Shown here in pieces: positions 10,621-21,854 of a stretch of DNA of 64,000 nt (positions are counted from its first letter, which is position 1; the number at the start of each line of letters is the position of its first letter). This DNA is from Centroberyx gerrardi (Eukaryota; Chordata; Actinopteri; Beryciformes; Berycidae). The notes under the pieces are model-generated. The model saw only the letters and a program-made list of their open reading frames with translations. It did not search any database and was not told the origin of the DNA. The translations under genes were made by a program, and so were the position numbers. The stretch is taken from the NCBI RefSeq assembly GCF_048128805.1, contig NC_136002.1, forward strand, positions 28,640,162 through 28,704,161, written 5' to 3'.

Positions 10621-11753
10621 GTAAGATCATCAAAATATAACCCAGATTTTTTCCCTTCAGTTATCAGTATGTTCCATGGTTGTTTACATAGAATGGCCTA
10701 TGTAAAACACATTTTAAAGTGAATTGATAAACTACTAGGCTATATCTATTGCCCATACCTTTTTTGTTTTAACATAGGCTCCTGTTATGTCTTGACAGTT
10801 GCTTACGCTATCTATTTTTGCCCAACACTTGTAAATTATTTTTCTAATTAATTCTTTATTTCATTTAGTTCCATATTGGTTCTAATCTGTTAAATGCAAA
10901 GTACAAAAAAAGTACTATTTAGAATTTTTAAATGAACTCCACTTGCAGTGGGTTGTAACACTATATCCCACTACAGATGTTTAGGCTACTTGTTTTTACT
11001 CTAAAATACAATGTTTTTCATGGTGGCTGTGATCCTAAATGGTTGTTAAATTATGATCTTGGTCCAAGAATGAGAAATATTATTTTAGCAGATAGTTACG
11101 TTTTCGCCCAGGTTAATGTCTTAATTTATGCGACAGCGAGAGGAAAAAAACAGGATATACCTAGCTAATTTAACATCACCAAACATAAACAAGTATGCTA
11201 TCTGGTACAATTAAGTAGGACTGATTTGTAGTTTGTCTCCCATACTACATCTACAGACAAGCCTATACATCTAGTTAGATGTTAAATACCTGCGTTTTTA
11301 GAACTATAAAAACTTGACCTGATAAATGAAAACAGACAGTTTCAAATACCTCCATTAGTGCTGGAACAACGGGCTGTTGTGTTGTTGGTACCCAAGTGTG
11401 AAATGGCCACTACATTCATACAGTCAGCACCATCAAAACTCTATTGAAACTAATTCCACACATTTGATTAACCTGCCTTTAGAAAATACTGTGATGAGGA
11501 TAAGTACAAGTTAGTAAATGTAAAAAGAAACCTATTTTCCTATTGATTTCATCCATCATATCTGCTGGATCTCTGCTGTGATATAGCTCGCTCCTCTTTG
11601 TTGTAAAAATGTGACTTTTATTATTTATGTCAACTACAGTTAAGCCAGGTAGTGCCAGATACCTGTCCATGTTGTTTTAACTACCGTTCACTGAAGGATA
11701 TTGATGAATACATGACTGACTCCCCTTTTAAATATGGTAATGATGTACATGAG
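10621..11753. other. Gene-poor spacer
   Basis: AT-rich sequence with no supported gene. The segment about 11471-11545 (cctgcctttagaa through cctattttcctattg) reappears inverted at about 17215-17284, another trace of inverted duplication in this tRNA/U2 region. Confidence 0.5.
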
Positions 11754-11836
11754 GTCAGGATGGCCGAGCGGTCTAAGGCGCTGCGTTCAGGTCGCAGTCT
11801 CCCCTGGAGGCGTGGGTTCGAATCCCACTTCTGACA
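11754..11836 (+). tRNA. tRNA-Leu (anticodon CAG)
   Basis: 83 nt, a type II tRNA with a long variable arm. It has the 5' gtcaggatggccgagcgg A-box region, cgttcaggtcgc anticodon arm, gggttcgaatccc T arm (B box), and acceptor stem gtcagga/ttctgac with discriminator A. A TTTT terminator begins 8 bases after the 3' end. Same sequence as the copy at 13791. Confidence 0.97.
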
Positions 11837-12203
11837 GCAACAGTTTTGCACTGGAGGTGGAACCAGGCAAGTAGCTGTGAGACATGATAAGGTGGTAAAC
11901 TGTGATAATACCCATTGGTGACTGTGTACAGTCTCCCATACTACATCCACAGACAGTGTACAGTCACCAATGGGTAAAACATGGAATTGAGTAAATCACA
12001 AAACAAGATAGAGTCGACTTGACTGTAGGGTGATATGATTAGATGTGAAATAGCATTCGGTTATGCAGACCTCAGCTTTTGCAGAATGAGCACATTAAAG
12101 TGTTGTATCAGTGACAGTTTCCCTTGGTATTTGTAGCAGCACTGACGCCAGTCTATCCTCCCATCGGCTGCTGGTTTGATAATCTGGAGTTTGAAAAAGT
12201 TGT

Positions 12204-12274
12204 TGCATTGGCCGGGAATCGAACCCGGGCCTCCCGCGTGGCAGGCGAGAATTCTACCACTGAACCACCAATGC
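12204..12274 (-). tRNA. tRNA-Gly (anticodon GCC)
   Basis: 71 nt. Minus-strand features are the gcattggtggttcagtgg 5' part, cctgccacgcgg anticodon arm, ccgggttcgattcccgg T arm and acceptor pairing gcattgg/ccaatgc with discriminator A. T5 follows on the minus strand a few bases downstream. It is convergent with the tRNA-Leu at 11754; the same pairing recurs at 13791/15625. Confidence 0.97.
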
Positions 12275-12378
12275 AAGTTCTGTGGGTGAACTGGACCCTC
12301 ACAGCCTGACTGACAGGCAACTGACATGTTTCAAGTGGGGTCCAGGTGTAACCTGGAGAGATGTGTCTTCAGTCTCCG

Positions 12379-12409
12379 GCGCTTTTCTGCGTTTTGGCTA
12401 AGATCAAGT
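12379..12409 (+). pseudogene. U2 snRNA 5'-end fragment (about 30 nt)
   Basis: The last 18 bases (ttttggctaagatcaagt) are identical to U2, and the preceding bases (cgctt, ttctgcg) still resemble U2 nucleotides 3-13. Homology ends sharply at about U2 position 30, where a LINE-like open frame region begins. No U2 promoter precedes it. Confidence 0.65.
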
Positions 12410-12890
12410 TTAAGTGAAGGTCTCGCGCGATCACTCCAGGTGGCGACGGCGACATCGGCTACTAAGCAGTCGGCTGTGTCCGGACTGAAGAATACGCTGC
12501 GTGTTTCTTGGATGAGTGTGGAGGAACAGATGAAGGACCGTGTCAGTTTTCTGCCTACAACAGAATACGTTGGAGAGGTTTTATGATGTGTCGTTCTTTA
12601 CAGTGTCGAAGAAGGAGGAGGTGAAAGGACTAGCCGTTAAGCTAGCTCACACCGCTTTGAAGTATTTCAGTGTTGAAGCCTTGTGTCGGAATGGTCATCG
12701 TATAGTCACTGTACACATGAATAACCCATGGATAACCAAGGAGACCATAAGATATTTCCTGGGTAGATACACCACAGTGCTGCCGGGGATGAAGGAGATT
12801 CGGGACGCCCTGGGGATTTGGACCGGTAAACGGCAGTTTCGAGTGCAACTAAAATAAGACGCTGATGGATATCACGGCGGCATAAAAAAG
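12410..12890 (+). mobile_element. ZCCHC3-like ORF1 fragment, probable Keno/Tx1-type LINE 5' end (broken)
   Basis: The frame around 12540-12857 encodes GHRIVTVHMNNPWITKE, FLGRYTTVLPG and ALGIWTGKRQFRVQL, matching the conserved central region of fish ZCCHC3-like proteins, many of which are LINE ORF1 products rather than host genes. The upstream part is in a different frame, so the copy is not intact, and no zinc knuckles or reverse transcriptase follow. Joining of a U2 5' fragment to ORF1 in the same orientation is what a U2-targeting Keno-type LINE would leave. The family name is inferred from this junction. Confidence 0.55.
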
Positions 12891-13790
12891 GAAACAAAAC
12901 AATTGTACCCAATTAGCCATATTCCGAAAATGTCCATCACAAGAATATCTCCATCCCTTGTTTTCCTGACAAATCTACCGAACAAAATATACTAAGATAA
13001 ACTATGCAGCAATGCCTGCAAAAATATATTCCACTAATTAGGCACAATTATTTTGTTTTCTTTTTTATGGTGGAAGCTAAATATCTTGTCATGGATATTT
13101 TGAAATATAGCTGATGCTCTTATCCAGAACGACTTGCAATGAGTGCAAAACATACAACAAACAACCCACAGTAATGTTTAACTACAGTTTATCATGTCAC
13201 ACTCTCCAAGTTGTTCTGTTATGGGTTTATATCAGATCAAGAAAGGAGTTTAGTCTGTAGCTGATAACTCAAAAGCTGGTCAGCTGAGTGTTTGTGTGTG
13301 TTCATGTTAAACTGAGTGGTATTCCCCTTTAATTACAGAAAGAATAATAATTCTGGGGGTGTGTCCAGTCTGTTGGCATCGAGAGAGAGTAAGCAGGAAC
13401 CTTTTGCTTCATACATTTATGTTATAGGTTAATTAAGTATTAGCAACAACATCATATCCCCTTCTTAAATAGTTTTTAACTTCTTCAGCTTTGCTTCAGT
13501 GCAGCCATGAAACAGAAAATGCGCCCTGCTTGGACACATTTAGTTGATTTGCTGGTAGAGCTAAGTTAGCTTGTCAGCCAGTCTGTAGCTAGTACAAAAA
13601 TAACTCCCAGCCTGCCAGTGTTGGCTATGAATAACACTGGCAGTGGAAGTTTATTGCCTTTGCAGCTGTTAAATTCTAACATTTCCCTAACATTGTCGGG
13701 TGATTTTTATATTTGAGACTACTTAGACAGTGGGCTTCATTAATGTTACTGACTGCCCCTTTAAGTCTGTCTGATAGTTAGGCACATGCA
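12891..13790. other. Spacer; conserved tRNA-Leu upstream module at its right end
   Basis: No gene seen. The last 50 bases (actgcccctttaagtctgtctga and following) recur upstream of every tRNA-Leu copy at 16976, 22436 and, inverted, 6883-6930, so the duplicated unit includes the 5' flank. Confidence 0.5.
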
Positions 13791-13873
13791 GTCAGGATGG
13801 CCGAGCGGTCTAAGGCGCTGCGTTCAGGTCGCAGTCTCCCCTGGAGGCGTGGGTTCGAATCCCACTTCTGACA
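13791..13873 (+). tRNA. tRNA-Leu (anticodon CAG)
   Basis: 83 nt and identical by eye to the copy at 11754, with gttttgc downstream supplying a TTTT terminator. Its downstream flank (about 13918-14058, caccaatgggtaaaacatgg) matches that of the 11754 copy, so the two arose by segmental duplication. Confidence 0.97.
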
Positions 13874-15624
13874 GCAACAGTTTTGCACTGGATGTATGTG
13901 ATGTGTAGCTGTGGGAAATGATACGGTGGTAAACTGTGATCATCAGAGGGTGAACAGTCACCAATGGGTAAAACATGGAATTGAGTTTATCAGAAATCTA
14001 CAAGATATAGTGGACTTGACTGTAGAGTGTTATTAGATGTGAAACAGTATTCAGTTGCAAGGCTGTACGTTAACTTTTTTTGCACATAGCACTGGTGCTA
14101 CAGAGGTTGATAGTTTTGTAGCACAGGCCACAAAATTGTAGCACGTGTATAAAATGTCTGTTACCATCTCTAAAAACAACCACAAGTAGTGCAGTTCATC
14201 ACTTAAACAGGTATGTGACTGGCAAAGGACATTAATGTTGCATACAGGGCACACAAAATCCAAACCTTAACAAGAAATGTTTTCAGACAAACATTTTCTT
14301 TATTTGCCCATAATGGTAAATTGCAGGGACATAACAACTGTATACAAAACATCAATATATTACGCTTCAAATTAGGGGTGTGAATCTTTGGGAATCTCAC
14401 GATTCGATTTGATTCCGATTCTTGGGTGTCCGGATCGATTCAGAATCGATTCTCGATTCAAAACCGATTCTCGATTGAATGAATAGAAAAGGGGGCACTA
14501 TTTTCAGTCTCTTGCTCCAGTATACTGTGTGCCAAACCATTCACTGGTGTCCTTAGTCCACTGAAACACAATATGAAACATAATTGGCAATTAAGATAAA
14601 TGGTCCTCAGCCTTTTTACTTTAAAAAGTTAACTGCATTAATTAATGAATAAATTAATTTGAAAGCATCTTACAGTCTCCTGCCTGTATGAGAATAACAA
14701 AATGAGGGGGAGGCAGAGTGTGTTGTTATTAACGTTCTGTCGCCACAGTGGAGAGCAGCCTCTCTGCTGCACCGTTCTCTCCGGGGAAAGCCATCGTTGT
14801 CCAAGACGCTGAGTGGGCGCAGGGTTTTTGAGGTGAAACAGACTGAGCACAGAGTTATTTTCTTCACCTCAGAGTTGGTTTAAGTTGTTTAATGCTGCAG
14901 TGTGTGTTGGCCAGCCGGTCTCGTTTGTTATTGCTGATCGCTGCTCCGCTCTGCTAACGTTAGTTTCTGAGTGACGGCGTAGAAAGTTCACAATATACTT
15001 CACGTTCATCTCGTAAAGGTAATTATTTAGTCATTAAATCAAAACATGTTTGCAACCGCTTGCCTTTTTTGAAGATGAACTACAATATAACTCTAGCGTG
15101 TGCACGCTGTAGACTGTCCGGGTGCTACACTGCCCTCGGAGGAAACGGCGTAGAGGCCTATGCGGTTGCATAATTCCTATGCAACCGCATAGGAATTATG
15201 GGATTGTTCCCTAGGAATTGTAGGAATTGGTGTTGGATGTATGGACTCTACGCAGCCGGGGACATGATTTTTAATCGCACGATAGACTACAACTAGCAAG
15301 TAGAATAGCGATGCACCATCGATTCAACTCACACACAAACCGTCACTTCACACAAACAAAGCGGCGCCACACACGCAAAACTGTATCGCACGGGTGCTAC
15401 TGCGGTAAATTCATTCATCGCACAGACCGATTTTTTCGTAGCACGTGCGACATATATGTCGCACTGTACAGCCCTGAGTTGTGTGAAAACTGTTCTGGTA
15501 TTCAGACCTCATCTTATAGGTATTGTAGAAGTGATAGTTTCCCTTGACATCTGTAGCAGCACTGACACCAGTCTATCCTCCAGTCGACTCCTGGTTTGAT
15601 AATCTGGAGGTTGAAAACATTTAT
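13874..15624. other. Spacer with hAT-like terminal sequence and a small hairpin
   Basis: Positions about 14373-14480 (ggggtgtgaatctttggg, then repeats of gattcgattc and its complement) look like a terminus of a common fish hAT-type element; its partner end was not identified. A 15-bp perfect inverted repeat with a 7-base loop lies at 15157-15193 (arm cctatgcggttgcat). No gene seen. Confidence 0.45.
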
Positions 15625-15695
15625 TGCATTGGCCGGGAATCGAACCCGGGCCTCCCGCGTGGCAGGCGAGAATTCTACCACTGAACCACCAATGC
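15625..15695 (-). tRNA. tRNA-Gly (anticodon GCC)
   Basis: 71 nt, same sequence as the copy at 12204, and again with its 5' flank (ggacc ctcacagcctgactgaca on the plus strand) conserved. A T4 stretch follows on the minus strand. Likely functional. Confidence 0.97.
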
Positions 15696-17021
15696 AAGTT
15701 CTGTGGGTAAAGTGGACCCTCACAGCCTGACTGACAGGCAACTAATGTGTGGAAATGAGCAGATTTCAATTTAGGTTTGTAGGTTTTCCTAGCCTGGTTC
15801 CAGAATCGTGTCCCCCCAGCTTTCCAGATTTTGTCAAGTGATTCAGAGAGTCTGGTGTTTCCCTCATCAACTAAAGTTTGAACCATTTGTGCAACGATTT
15901 TTCAACGGCATTTTGGCAGAATACATTTGTGGGTGGTGTTAGGAAAGGTCGTGGAATGGGTAATGCCAGTGATTCTCAGATGTGTGCCATTGTAACTCAG
16001 TCGCATGTAGGTTTTCATGTCAATCAAACACTACACTAGTTACTAATCATTTCCCCCCGTCTGGTTCAAGGTGCATTAATGAATGAAATCAGAAAACAGA
16101 TGCTGTAGTGTTTGGTTGGAACAAAAACCTGCAAACTGTTGAGTCATGATCTCACATGACTGAAACCAGGGGTTGACAATGAGCAAAAATGTCCACTGAC
16201 TCTCAGGGCCAGTAACTTTCCAAATTCACTGGCCCTGCCATTAAAGCCACTGGCCCTGAAATAATTTGTTGTTTCGGCATTATTTTAACATTAAATTTAT
16301 TTTCTCCTCATGTAAGGGTTCTTATCACTGTGTATATGTGTTCAATGATGGTTAGAACTATTGTAAACTCTAAAAAAATATAGACCAAAATAATAATATG
16401 GGCATAAATAAGTAACTGTTGTATAACTATTTTGGGGAGATGTATTTAGCCTAGTAGATAATTAGGATTAAGTCAACTGATTCCCTGTTCACTAGAAGTC
16501 TGGTGCTATGTAACATTAGCCTAAAAAATCGCTAGGTGGCAACTGTTTACCAAGCTAACATTAGCCACTGACAGGGTAACGTTATCTTGGGCTCACCGGT
16601 GTGTGGCAACTCTGCAAGGAAAGCTACGTTTTTGCTACAGCATCACCCTCTGTTTGGCTAGCTCGCTACAAACTTTGTATTCAACCTTACTGTCACAACT
16701 TTTCCACCTTGACTCACTTGTTAACGTATGCGGGCATGGATCTGCATAGTTTACAGTAGACTTGGCCGTTTTCTTTATCACAGCCGAGCCACGGCCACCG
16801 CTCTAACCAATGAGGTAAGAAGGCTCTTTTCCTCTTTTTCTCATAGTCGTCTGCACCCTATTTTTTTTCTTCAGGTGTTCTTTGCTTGGATGCTTTTTTG
16901 CCTGGCGTTTGACCAGGAGCAGGGGGTTTTAAAAAAATGGCAGCACTAAATTACAAACTTAACTTGTTATTATATAGCTGACTGCCCCTTTAAGTCTGTC
17001 TGACATTGGGGTAAGTGAAGT
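15696..17021. other. Spacer; no gene seen
   Basis: About 16155-16260 carries several copies of a ctggccctg motif on both sides of a short spacer. The remainder is unique-looking and AT-rich, ending in the tRNA-Leu upstream module (about 16976-17021). Confidence 0.4.
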
Positions 17022-17046
17022 CAGGATGGCCGAGCGGTCTAAGGGT
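17022..17046 (+). pseudogene. tRNA-Leu 5' fragment
   Basis: The normal upstream module leads into gtcaggatggccgagcgg and then tctaagg, after which the tRNA sequence is replaced by tRNA-Gly flanking sequence. It is a chimera created by deletion or rearrangement between tandem tRNA units. Confidence 0.85.
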
Positions 17047-17060
17047 TTAATAATCTGGAG

Positions 17061-17127
17061 GTTGAAAAGTTTATTGCATTGGCCGGGAATTGGCCGATTC
17101 CCGGCCAATGCAATAAACTTTTTCAAC
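17061..17127. pseudogene. tRNA-Gly 3'-end fragments in a head-to-head palindrome
   Basis: 17061-17090 and 17097-17127 are inverted copies of the same tRNA-Gly 3' part plus flank (ttattgcattggccgggaat), differing by a single extra A, with a 6-base loop (tggccg). The stem is about 30 bp. A further middle piece (gggcctcccgcgtggcagg) lies at about 17393-17411. The gene is destroyed. Confidence 0.85.
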
Positions 17128-17411
17128 AACCAGATGATCAAACCAGCAGCCAACTTTAGGAGAGACTGACGCCATTGCTGCTGCAAATGTCATGGGAAAC
17201 TGTCACTACTACAACAACAGGAAAATAGGTTTCTTTTTACATTTGCTAACTTGTACTTATCACAGTGTGTTATTGTTCTAAAGGCAGGAATTGTTCTTTC
17301 TGGTGTTGTTCCTTGTTCTTCCTTTTGGAATGTGTGAAGAAACTCACAGTTGGAAAGCCATTCACTGACCAACTAGCAAGCAAACCAAACTTGGGCCTCC
17401 CGCGTGGCAGG

Positions 17412-18441
17412 CTCTTCTATGTTTCTAACCTCAGTTAGCCAAGTGTTTGTCTGCAGTAACCAAGTAGTAAGTTGTGTGTGCCACAAGGTGGCGCTAGTTG
17501 ATTAGAAATCAATAAGATGAAGCAGATGGCTTGACTGTAGAGTGATATGATTAGATGTGAAACAGCAGTCTGTTATGTTAAACAGAAGAAGTAACAGACC
17601 TCAGGATGCATTCTTTGGAAATCAGAATTGAGTATTTAACAAAGCAGTTAAAGGATACGGCTGGTGTTTTTAAATACATTTCTTATCATCAACAAATCCT
17701 ATGAAAATAACAAAATAAACAATGCATTTGCTCTACTCCCATTACTTTCCGACTTCCCATGTACCATTTTTAGCCTTTAAACTGGAAGTCATTAGCTCCA
17801 ATTGTAAGCTAAAAACCTTTAAATACAGCTCACAAAGACATAGTCTCAATTTTAAAAATCGCTAACTGTTACCATGGAAAGTCAGGCTACTGTAGTTATT
17901 ACGAAATCAAATTCAAATGGGAACAAATTCTTCATTACGCTGGGGACTATTTTCGGTGTTACGGAACTACTTTCCTGAGATGGAAAACGTGTTTATGGTC
18001 GGCTTATAAAGTTGTTTGAGGAAAAAGTCGGCTGGCCCGGTGCATCGCAATGATGAAATATGTTGCCCAGAGCAACGGCATGGCTCTGTGACGTGTTTTT
18101 AATAGTTTCTTTAATACAATGGAGTTCTATGGCTACTGGGACATGGCTTTATTGGGCATCGGCTACATGGACGAGAAATGCATTAAAAAACACCAGCCTT
18201 ATCCTTTAAATAAAATAATGTAATAATACAAGATAAGATACAAAATAACTTTTATAACTTTCCTGGGGAAATTACATTGTTGCAGCACCAAAAGGAATAC
18301 AATTCAGCAGGGGAAAAGACCAATAGAATATACTTGCAAAAACAATGCAAAAAACGAATATCAAAATTTGCTATGAACAGACTAATGACACAAAAGTGGA
18401 AAAAGTTTAGTCTACTCGTTATCAATTCCACGTCAGTTGCC
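17412..18441. other. Spacer, duplicated in part downstream of the 22480 tRNA
   Basis: About 17336-17640 (including agccaagtgtttgtctgcagtaa and tgccacaaggtggcgctagt) matches about 22680-22920. This shows that the tRNA units at 17022 and 22480 share a recent ancestor. No gene seen. Confidence 0.5.
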
Positions 18442-18450
18442 TGTCAGTCA

Positions 18451-18951
18451 TAGCCTGGTAAGACCATCCTGATCACATGACCTCACATTCTGTTTCGCTT
18501 CACGGATCAGTCTGGACTTCCAGCCACCCACATCGATTTCTTGAAATTACAATGTAACCGGGCCAATCAGGGACTGCGTCGTAGTTGATGACGTGAAATA
18601 CAGGCCACTGCTGGCAAAACAGTAATGGCGTCTCCCGAAGCAATGAACGTTAACGTTAACGTTTGTAGAGTAAACACAGCCATAAGTGCAGTTATTGCAG
18701 AAATAGACTCAATAACAACAATTAAACAAGAACAACAGTATGCACTAGCGGAGTTTCTCGGCGTAAAAAAAGGTTCTCGCCATTCTTCCAACTGGATTTG
18801 AATTTGGATTCGCTGATTGGCTGAAGGAGTTTGTCTGTCAAGGCAAGTACTCCCGCCCACTGAAATCGATGTGGGCGGCTAGAAGTCCAGACTGATCCGT
18901 GGAGCGAAACAGAACGTGAGGTCACATGATCAGGATGGTCTTACCAGGCTA
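18451..18951. mobile_element. MITE with about 95-bp inverted repeats and 9-bp target duplication
   Basis: The element starts tagcctggtaagaccatcc and ends in its reverse complement (ggatggtcttaccaggcta). The arms stay alike to about 18542 and 18863 (acatcgatttc / gaaatcgatgt). It is flanked by the identical 9-mer tgtcagtca at 18442-18450 and 18952-18960. The empty site can be recognised at 19133-19150, where the same tRNA-Gly flank is uninterrupted. Long inverted repeats with 9-bp duplications suggest a Mutator-like (MULE) non-autonomous element. It has no coding capacity. Confidence 0.85.
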
Positions 18952-18992
18952 TGTCAGTCAACTTCTGAGGGTCAAATATCCCCACAGACCTT

Positions 18993-19008
18993 GCATTGGT
19001 GGTTCAGT
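18993..19008 (+). pseudogene. tRNA-Gly 5' fragment
   Basis: gcattggtggttcagt follows the usual tRNA-Gly upstream flank and is then replaced by unrelated sequence. The next duplicated unit at 19129 carries a longer fragment. Confidence 0.7.
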
Positions 19009-19178
19009 TACTTTCTTCCTGTACCTTTAAATGTCAGGAAAACAGAATAGAAGTAGAATAGAAATACTTTATTTTTTTCAGTCAAAAGTGGAAAACCACA
19101 ACAACAAGTTTAAATAGAAATCTACACGTCAGTTGCCTGTCAGTCAGGCTGTGAGGGTCCAATTGACCCACAGAACTT

Positions 19179-19208
19179 GCATTGGTGGTTCAGTGGTAGA
19201 ATTCTCGG
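19179..19208 (+). pseudogene. tRNA-Gly 5' half
   Basis: The intact 5' flank (gtcagttgcctgtcagtcag through cagaacttgc) leads into gcattggtggttcagtgg and tagaattctcg, then diverges before the anticodon. Confidence 0.85.
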
Positions 19209-19524
19209 GTGCCGGGCGCGGGCCAGCCGCGGATAGTTGTAATTCATTGACAGCCAATCAGATTGCAGCATTTTTTGTCTGCTGTCCTTGGTAATGAATT
19301 TTACTTTCCCTGTCCATGGAACTGAACTGCTGCATTAGTTATTCAAAATTTCACATCAGAGGCAGGTTAGAATCTACATCAGTTCAGTCTGAAATGTGTA
19401 TATCATTTTTTGTATAGAGAATTGTATAGAGGAAGGCCCAAAGTATAGTATGGTGCTCTGAGACACACTCTCTGGTCAACTGCCGCATGCAGTGGAACAA
19501 GTCCAACTTCACAACAATGTCCTC

Positions 19525-19956
19525 ATTAAAGTCGAGATGAAATTTCGAGAGTATCTAACTTCCGTATCGTGACGTATTTCCGAGTGAAACAGGAAAGACA
19601 GGCGGGACATAACGTTGGGAGGAATTTGATTTGAACGTTGAAAAGTGGGTGTGCTGTTGCTAGCTAGCTAACTAATGAATCTTAGCCTCTTAGCTCTGTG
19701 GCTAAAAGTTGAAGATTGATTGATGGGTGGATGTCATGATATTATTGGTTGAAATTAGTTACGGGCATGCTTACGTAAGCACACGGCATATTTTGTTTTA
19801 CAGGAAGAAAACATGATTGAATTTTGATATAAGAATACAATGAAATTGATTTTTGGTATTTTTTTTGGCATATATTGTTAAATAGGTGCACAGTATGACC
19901 GGGGATGTGATCTAAAAGGGTTAAAAAGGCATTTTTCATTTCATCTCGTCTTTAAA
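19525..19956. mobile_element. MITE with about 19-bp inverted ends
   Basis: attaaagtcgagatgaaat at 19525-19543 pairs with atttcatctcgtctttaaa at about 19938-19956. No coding sequence inside. Target duplication was not resolved. Confidence 0.55.
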
Positions 19957-20890
19957 CTGTTTTCGTGACGCGCAGGTGTTGGCCAAATTGCCGGAAGTTG
20001 AATCTGAAACAATGGCCTCAGTGGTCCTCCAGGAGTCCCAGGATAGGTGGTCATTTGGCTTTGGGTCCAACACCTTGAAGGCAGCACAATAGTCCCTGAA
20101 AAAATACAATTAATACAAAACAAAAAAAAAATATCGCACAGCGCACAAAAGGTGGCCGCTCCCGAAAAGCGCTGCAGCCGGCGTTTTTTTCGTCAGAATG
20201 GAGCGCTTTCAAAAGTTGAGAAATGTTTTTTTTTTTTTTAGTTGAGAAATGTTCAACTTTTCAGAAAAGCCCGGGTGACGTGAACCGCTTTTTCCCAGCC
20301 GACCAATCGCGATGACAGAGACGCTGGTCGTTTTCCATAGCAACAACAAATATGGAGAAAGTGAAAGTGCCGGTGGAGAAATTGGACGTTGTAATAAGTG
20401 AATTTCCGTTACCGCAACAGCGATCTTAAAGGCAGTATGGATTATACTGGACATGTATTGGAAATATCTGGTAAGCCTTTGCTTGTTGCACAACACTGTT
20501 CTGTCTGTTAGAAGTGCTAACCAGCTGGTTAGTGAGCTAGCAGCTGCTCAGCTAACGTCAGGTGACGTTGCCGTGATCCGCTTTTTATTTCTCCTCACAA
20601 AAAGCGCTCCAGGCAGCGCCTTTTCCACATCAAAAAATGCTGTGTGAACGCAGCCTTTTAATCTACCTTTCTCTCTCTTCTCTTTCTTTTTCTCTTCTTT
20701 CTCTCTCTCCCTCTCGCCTCGGCCGGGTGTCGCCACGTGTCGCCACTTCTGTATCCGTCGTTTCAAATTAAAAGCCCTCTGCAGAGTCGTGTAATTACGA
20801 CTTCATGACATTTCATAAAATTCTGAAGCAGCGGGCAATAATTCTGCAGTGGCGGGCCGCCGCTGCAAAATGTATATAACGTAAACTCTG
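19957..20890. other. Spacer, possible further degraded short element
   Basis: About 20150-20660 has related but imperfect ends rich in gcgctgc and gagcgcttt with ttttt runs and a central gacgttgc region, suggestive of an old MITE. No gene seen. Confidence 0.35.
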
Positions 20891-21589
20891 TTTTCATCGG
20901 GGTGGCAGAGAAAGATAACGCTTGCCTAACAGTACGGTCAGTAGCTGGTTTGACCTCCATGCCCTTTTGATTTTTTCATGGAGTTTGTAGACCGTGAAGC
21001 ATGCATCGTATTGTGCAATTCACACCTTCCTGCCTGAGTAAGATAAACTATAGTTGTGCTGGTTTACATTTCCTCGTGCAAGCTGTTTACAATACACTAT
21101 CAATTCATTGATATGTCTATTTTAGTGAGAGCACGTTTCTGCAGTTAGGTTACATGATGAAATTCCGTCCAGACTTGGTTAATTGTGCAACAAGCAAACC
21201 ACACTGCAGTTAGCTTGATTCTCCACTAGATACTGCTAGAGCTCCATTTGTTTTTGTGAAGTGAGTTATTGGATCGTACGGAAAATATATAATTTATTCG
21301 CCAGCAGACTGTTCTGTTCAGATACACAGTTACGTTGCATCTTTATCATTCAGATGAGTCCAAAATATACGCACATTTCCTGCTAACGTAGCTGTAAATG
21401 GGATTTCGATTCCTCCGATGTTTCTGTTTCCTACTGGACTAGAACGCACCACGTGACCAGGACGAGCCTAGAAGCTGCATTCGCGAGCCCCTCGTTCCTT
21501 AAAAATAACATCTTTTCCTGTGGATATATGGCATTTTACCGTTTACCTGTCAGTGGACTTTGTTCGTTGTTTCTTGGATGACCTTAAAG

Positions 21590-21666
21590 TTATAATTTCG
21601 GTCCAAACCCGTCAGTCAGACTGATATCGCCGAGAATGACCTCTTTACCTCAGTCAGTTTAACGGT
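21590..21666 (+). promoter_or_regulatory. U2 proximal promoter
   Basis: The 77 bases before U2 match the other copy at all but a base or two (cagtcagttt here, ctgtcagttt there), while more distal flanks differ more. snRNA genes carry a PSE about 55 bases upstream; the segment gtcagactgatatcgccgag (about 21615-21634) lies where it should be. The exact PSE is not proven. Confidence 0.55.
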
Positions 21667-21854
21667 ATCGCTTCTCGGCCTTTTGGCTAAGATCAAGTGT
21701 AGTATCTGTTCTTATCAGTTTAATATCTGATACGTCCCCTACCCGGGGACCATATATTAAATTGATTTTTGGAATAGGGAGATGGAATAGGGGCTTGCTC
21801 CGTCCACTCCACGCATCGACCTGGTATTGCAGTATTTCCAGGAACGGTGCACCC
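21667..21854 (+). ncRNA. U2: U2 spliceosomal snRNA
   Basis: 188 nt, full length, with the same landmarks as the minus copy: atcgcttctcgg 5' end, gtagtatc branch-site pairing element, gatttttgg Sm site and stem-loop IV. One base in loop IV differs (tattgcagtatttcc). A 3'-box-like gttcaaaataatga follows about 22 bases after the end. Probably expressed. Confidence 0.96.
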
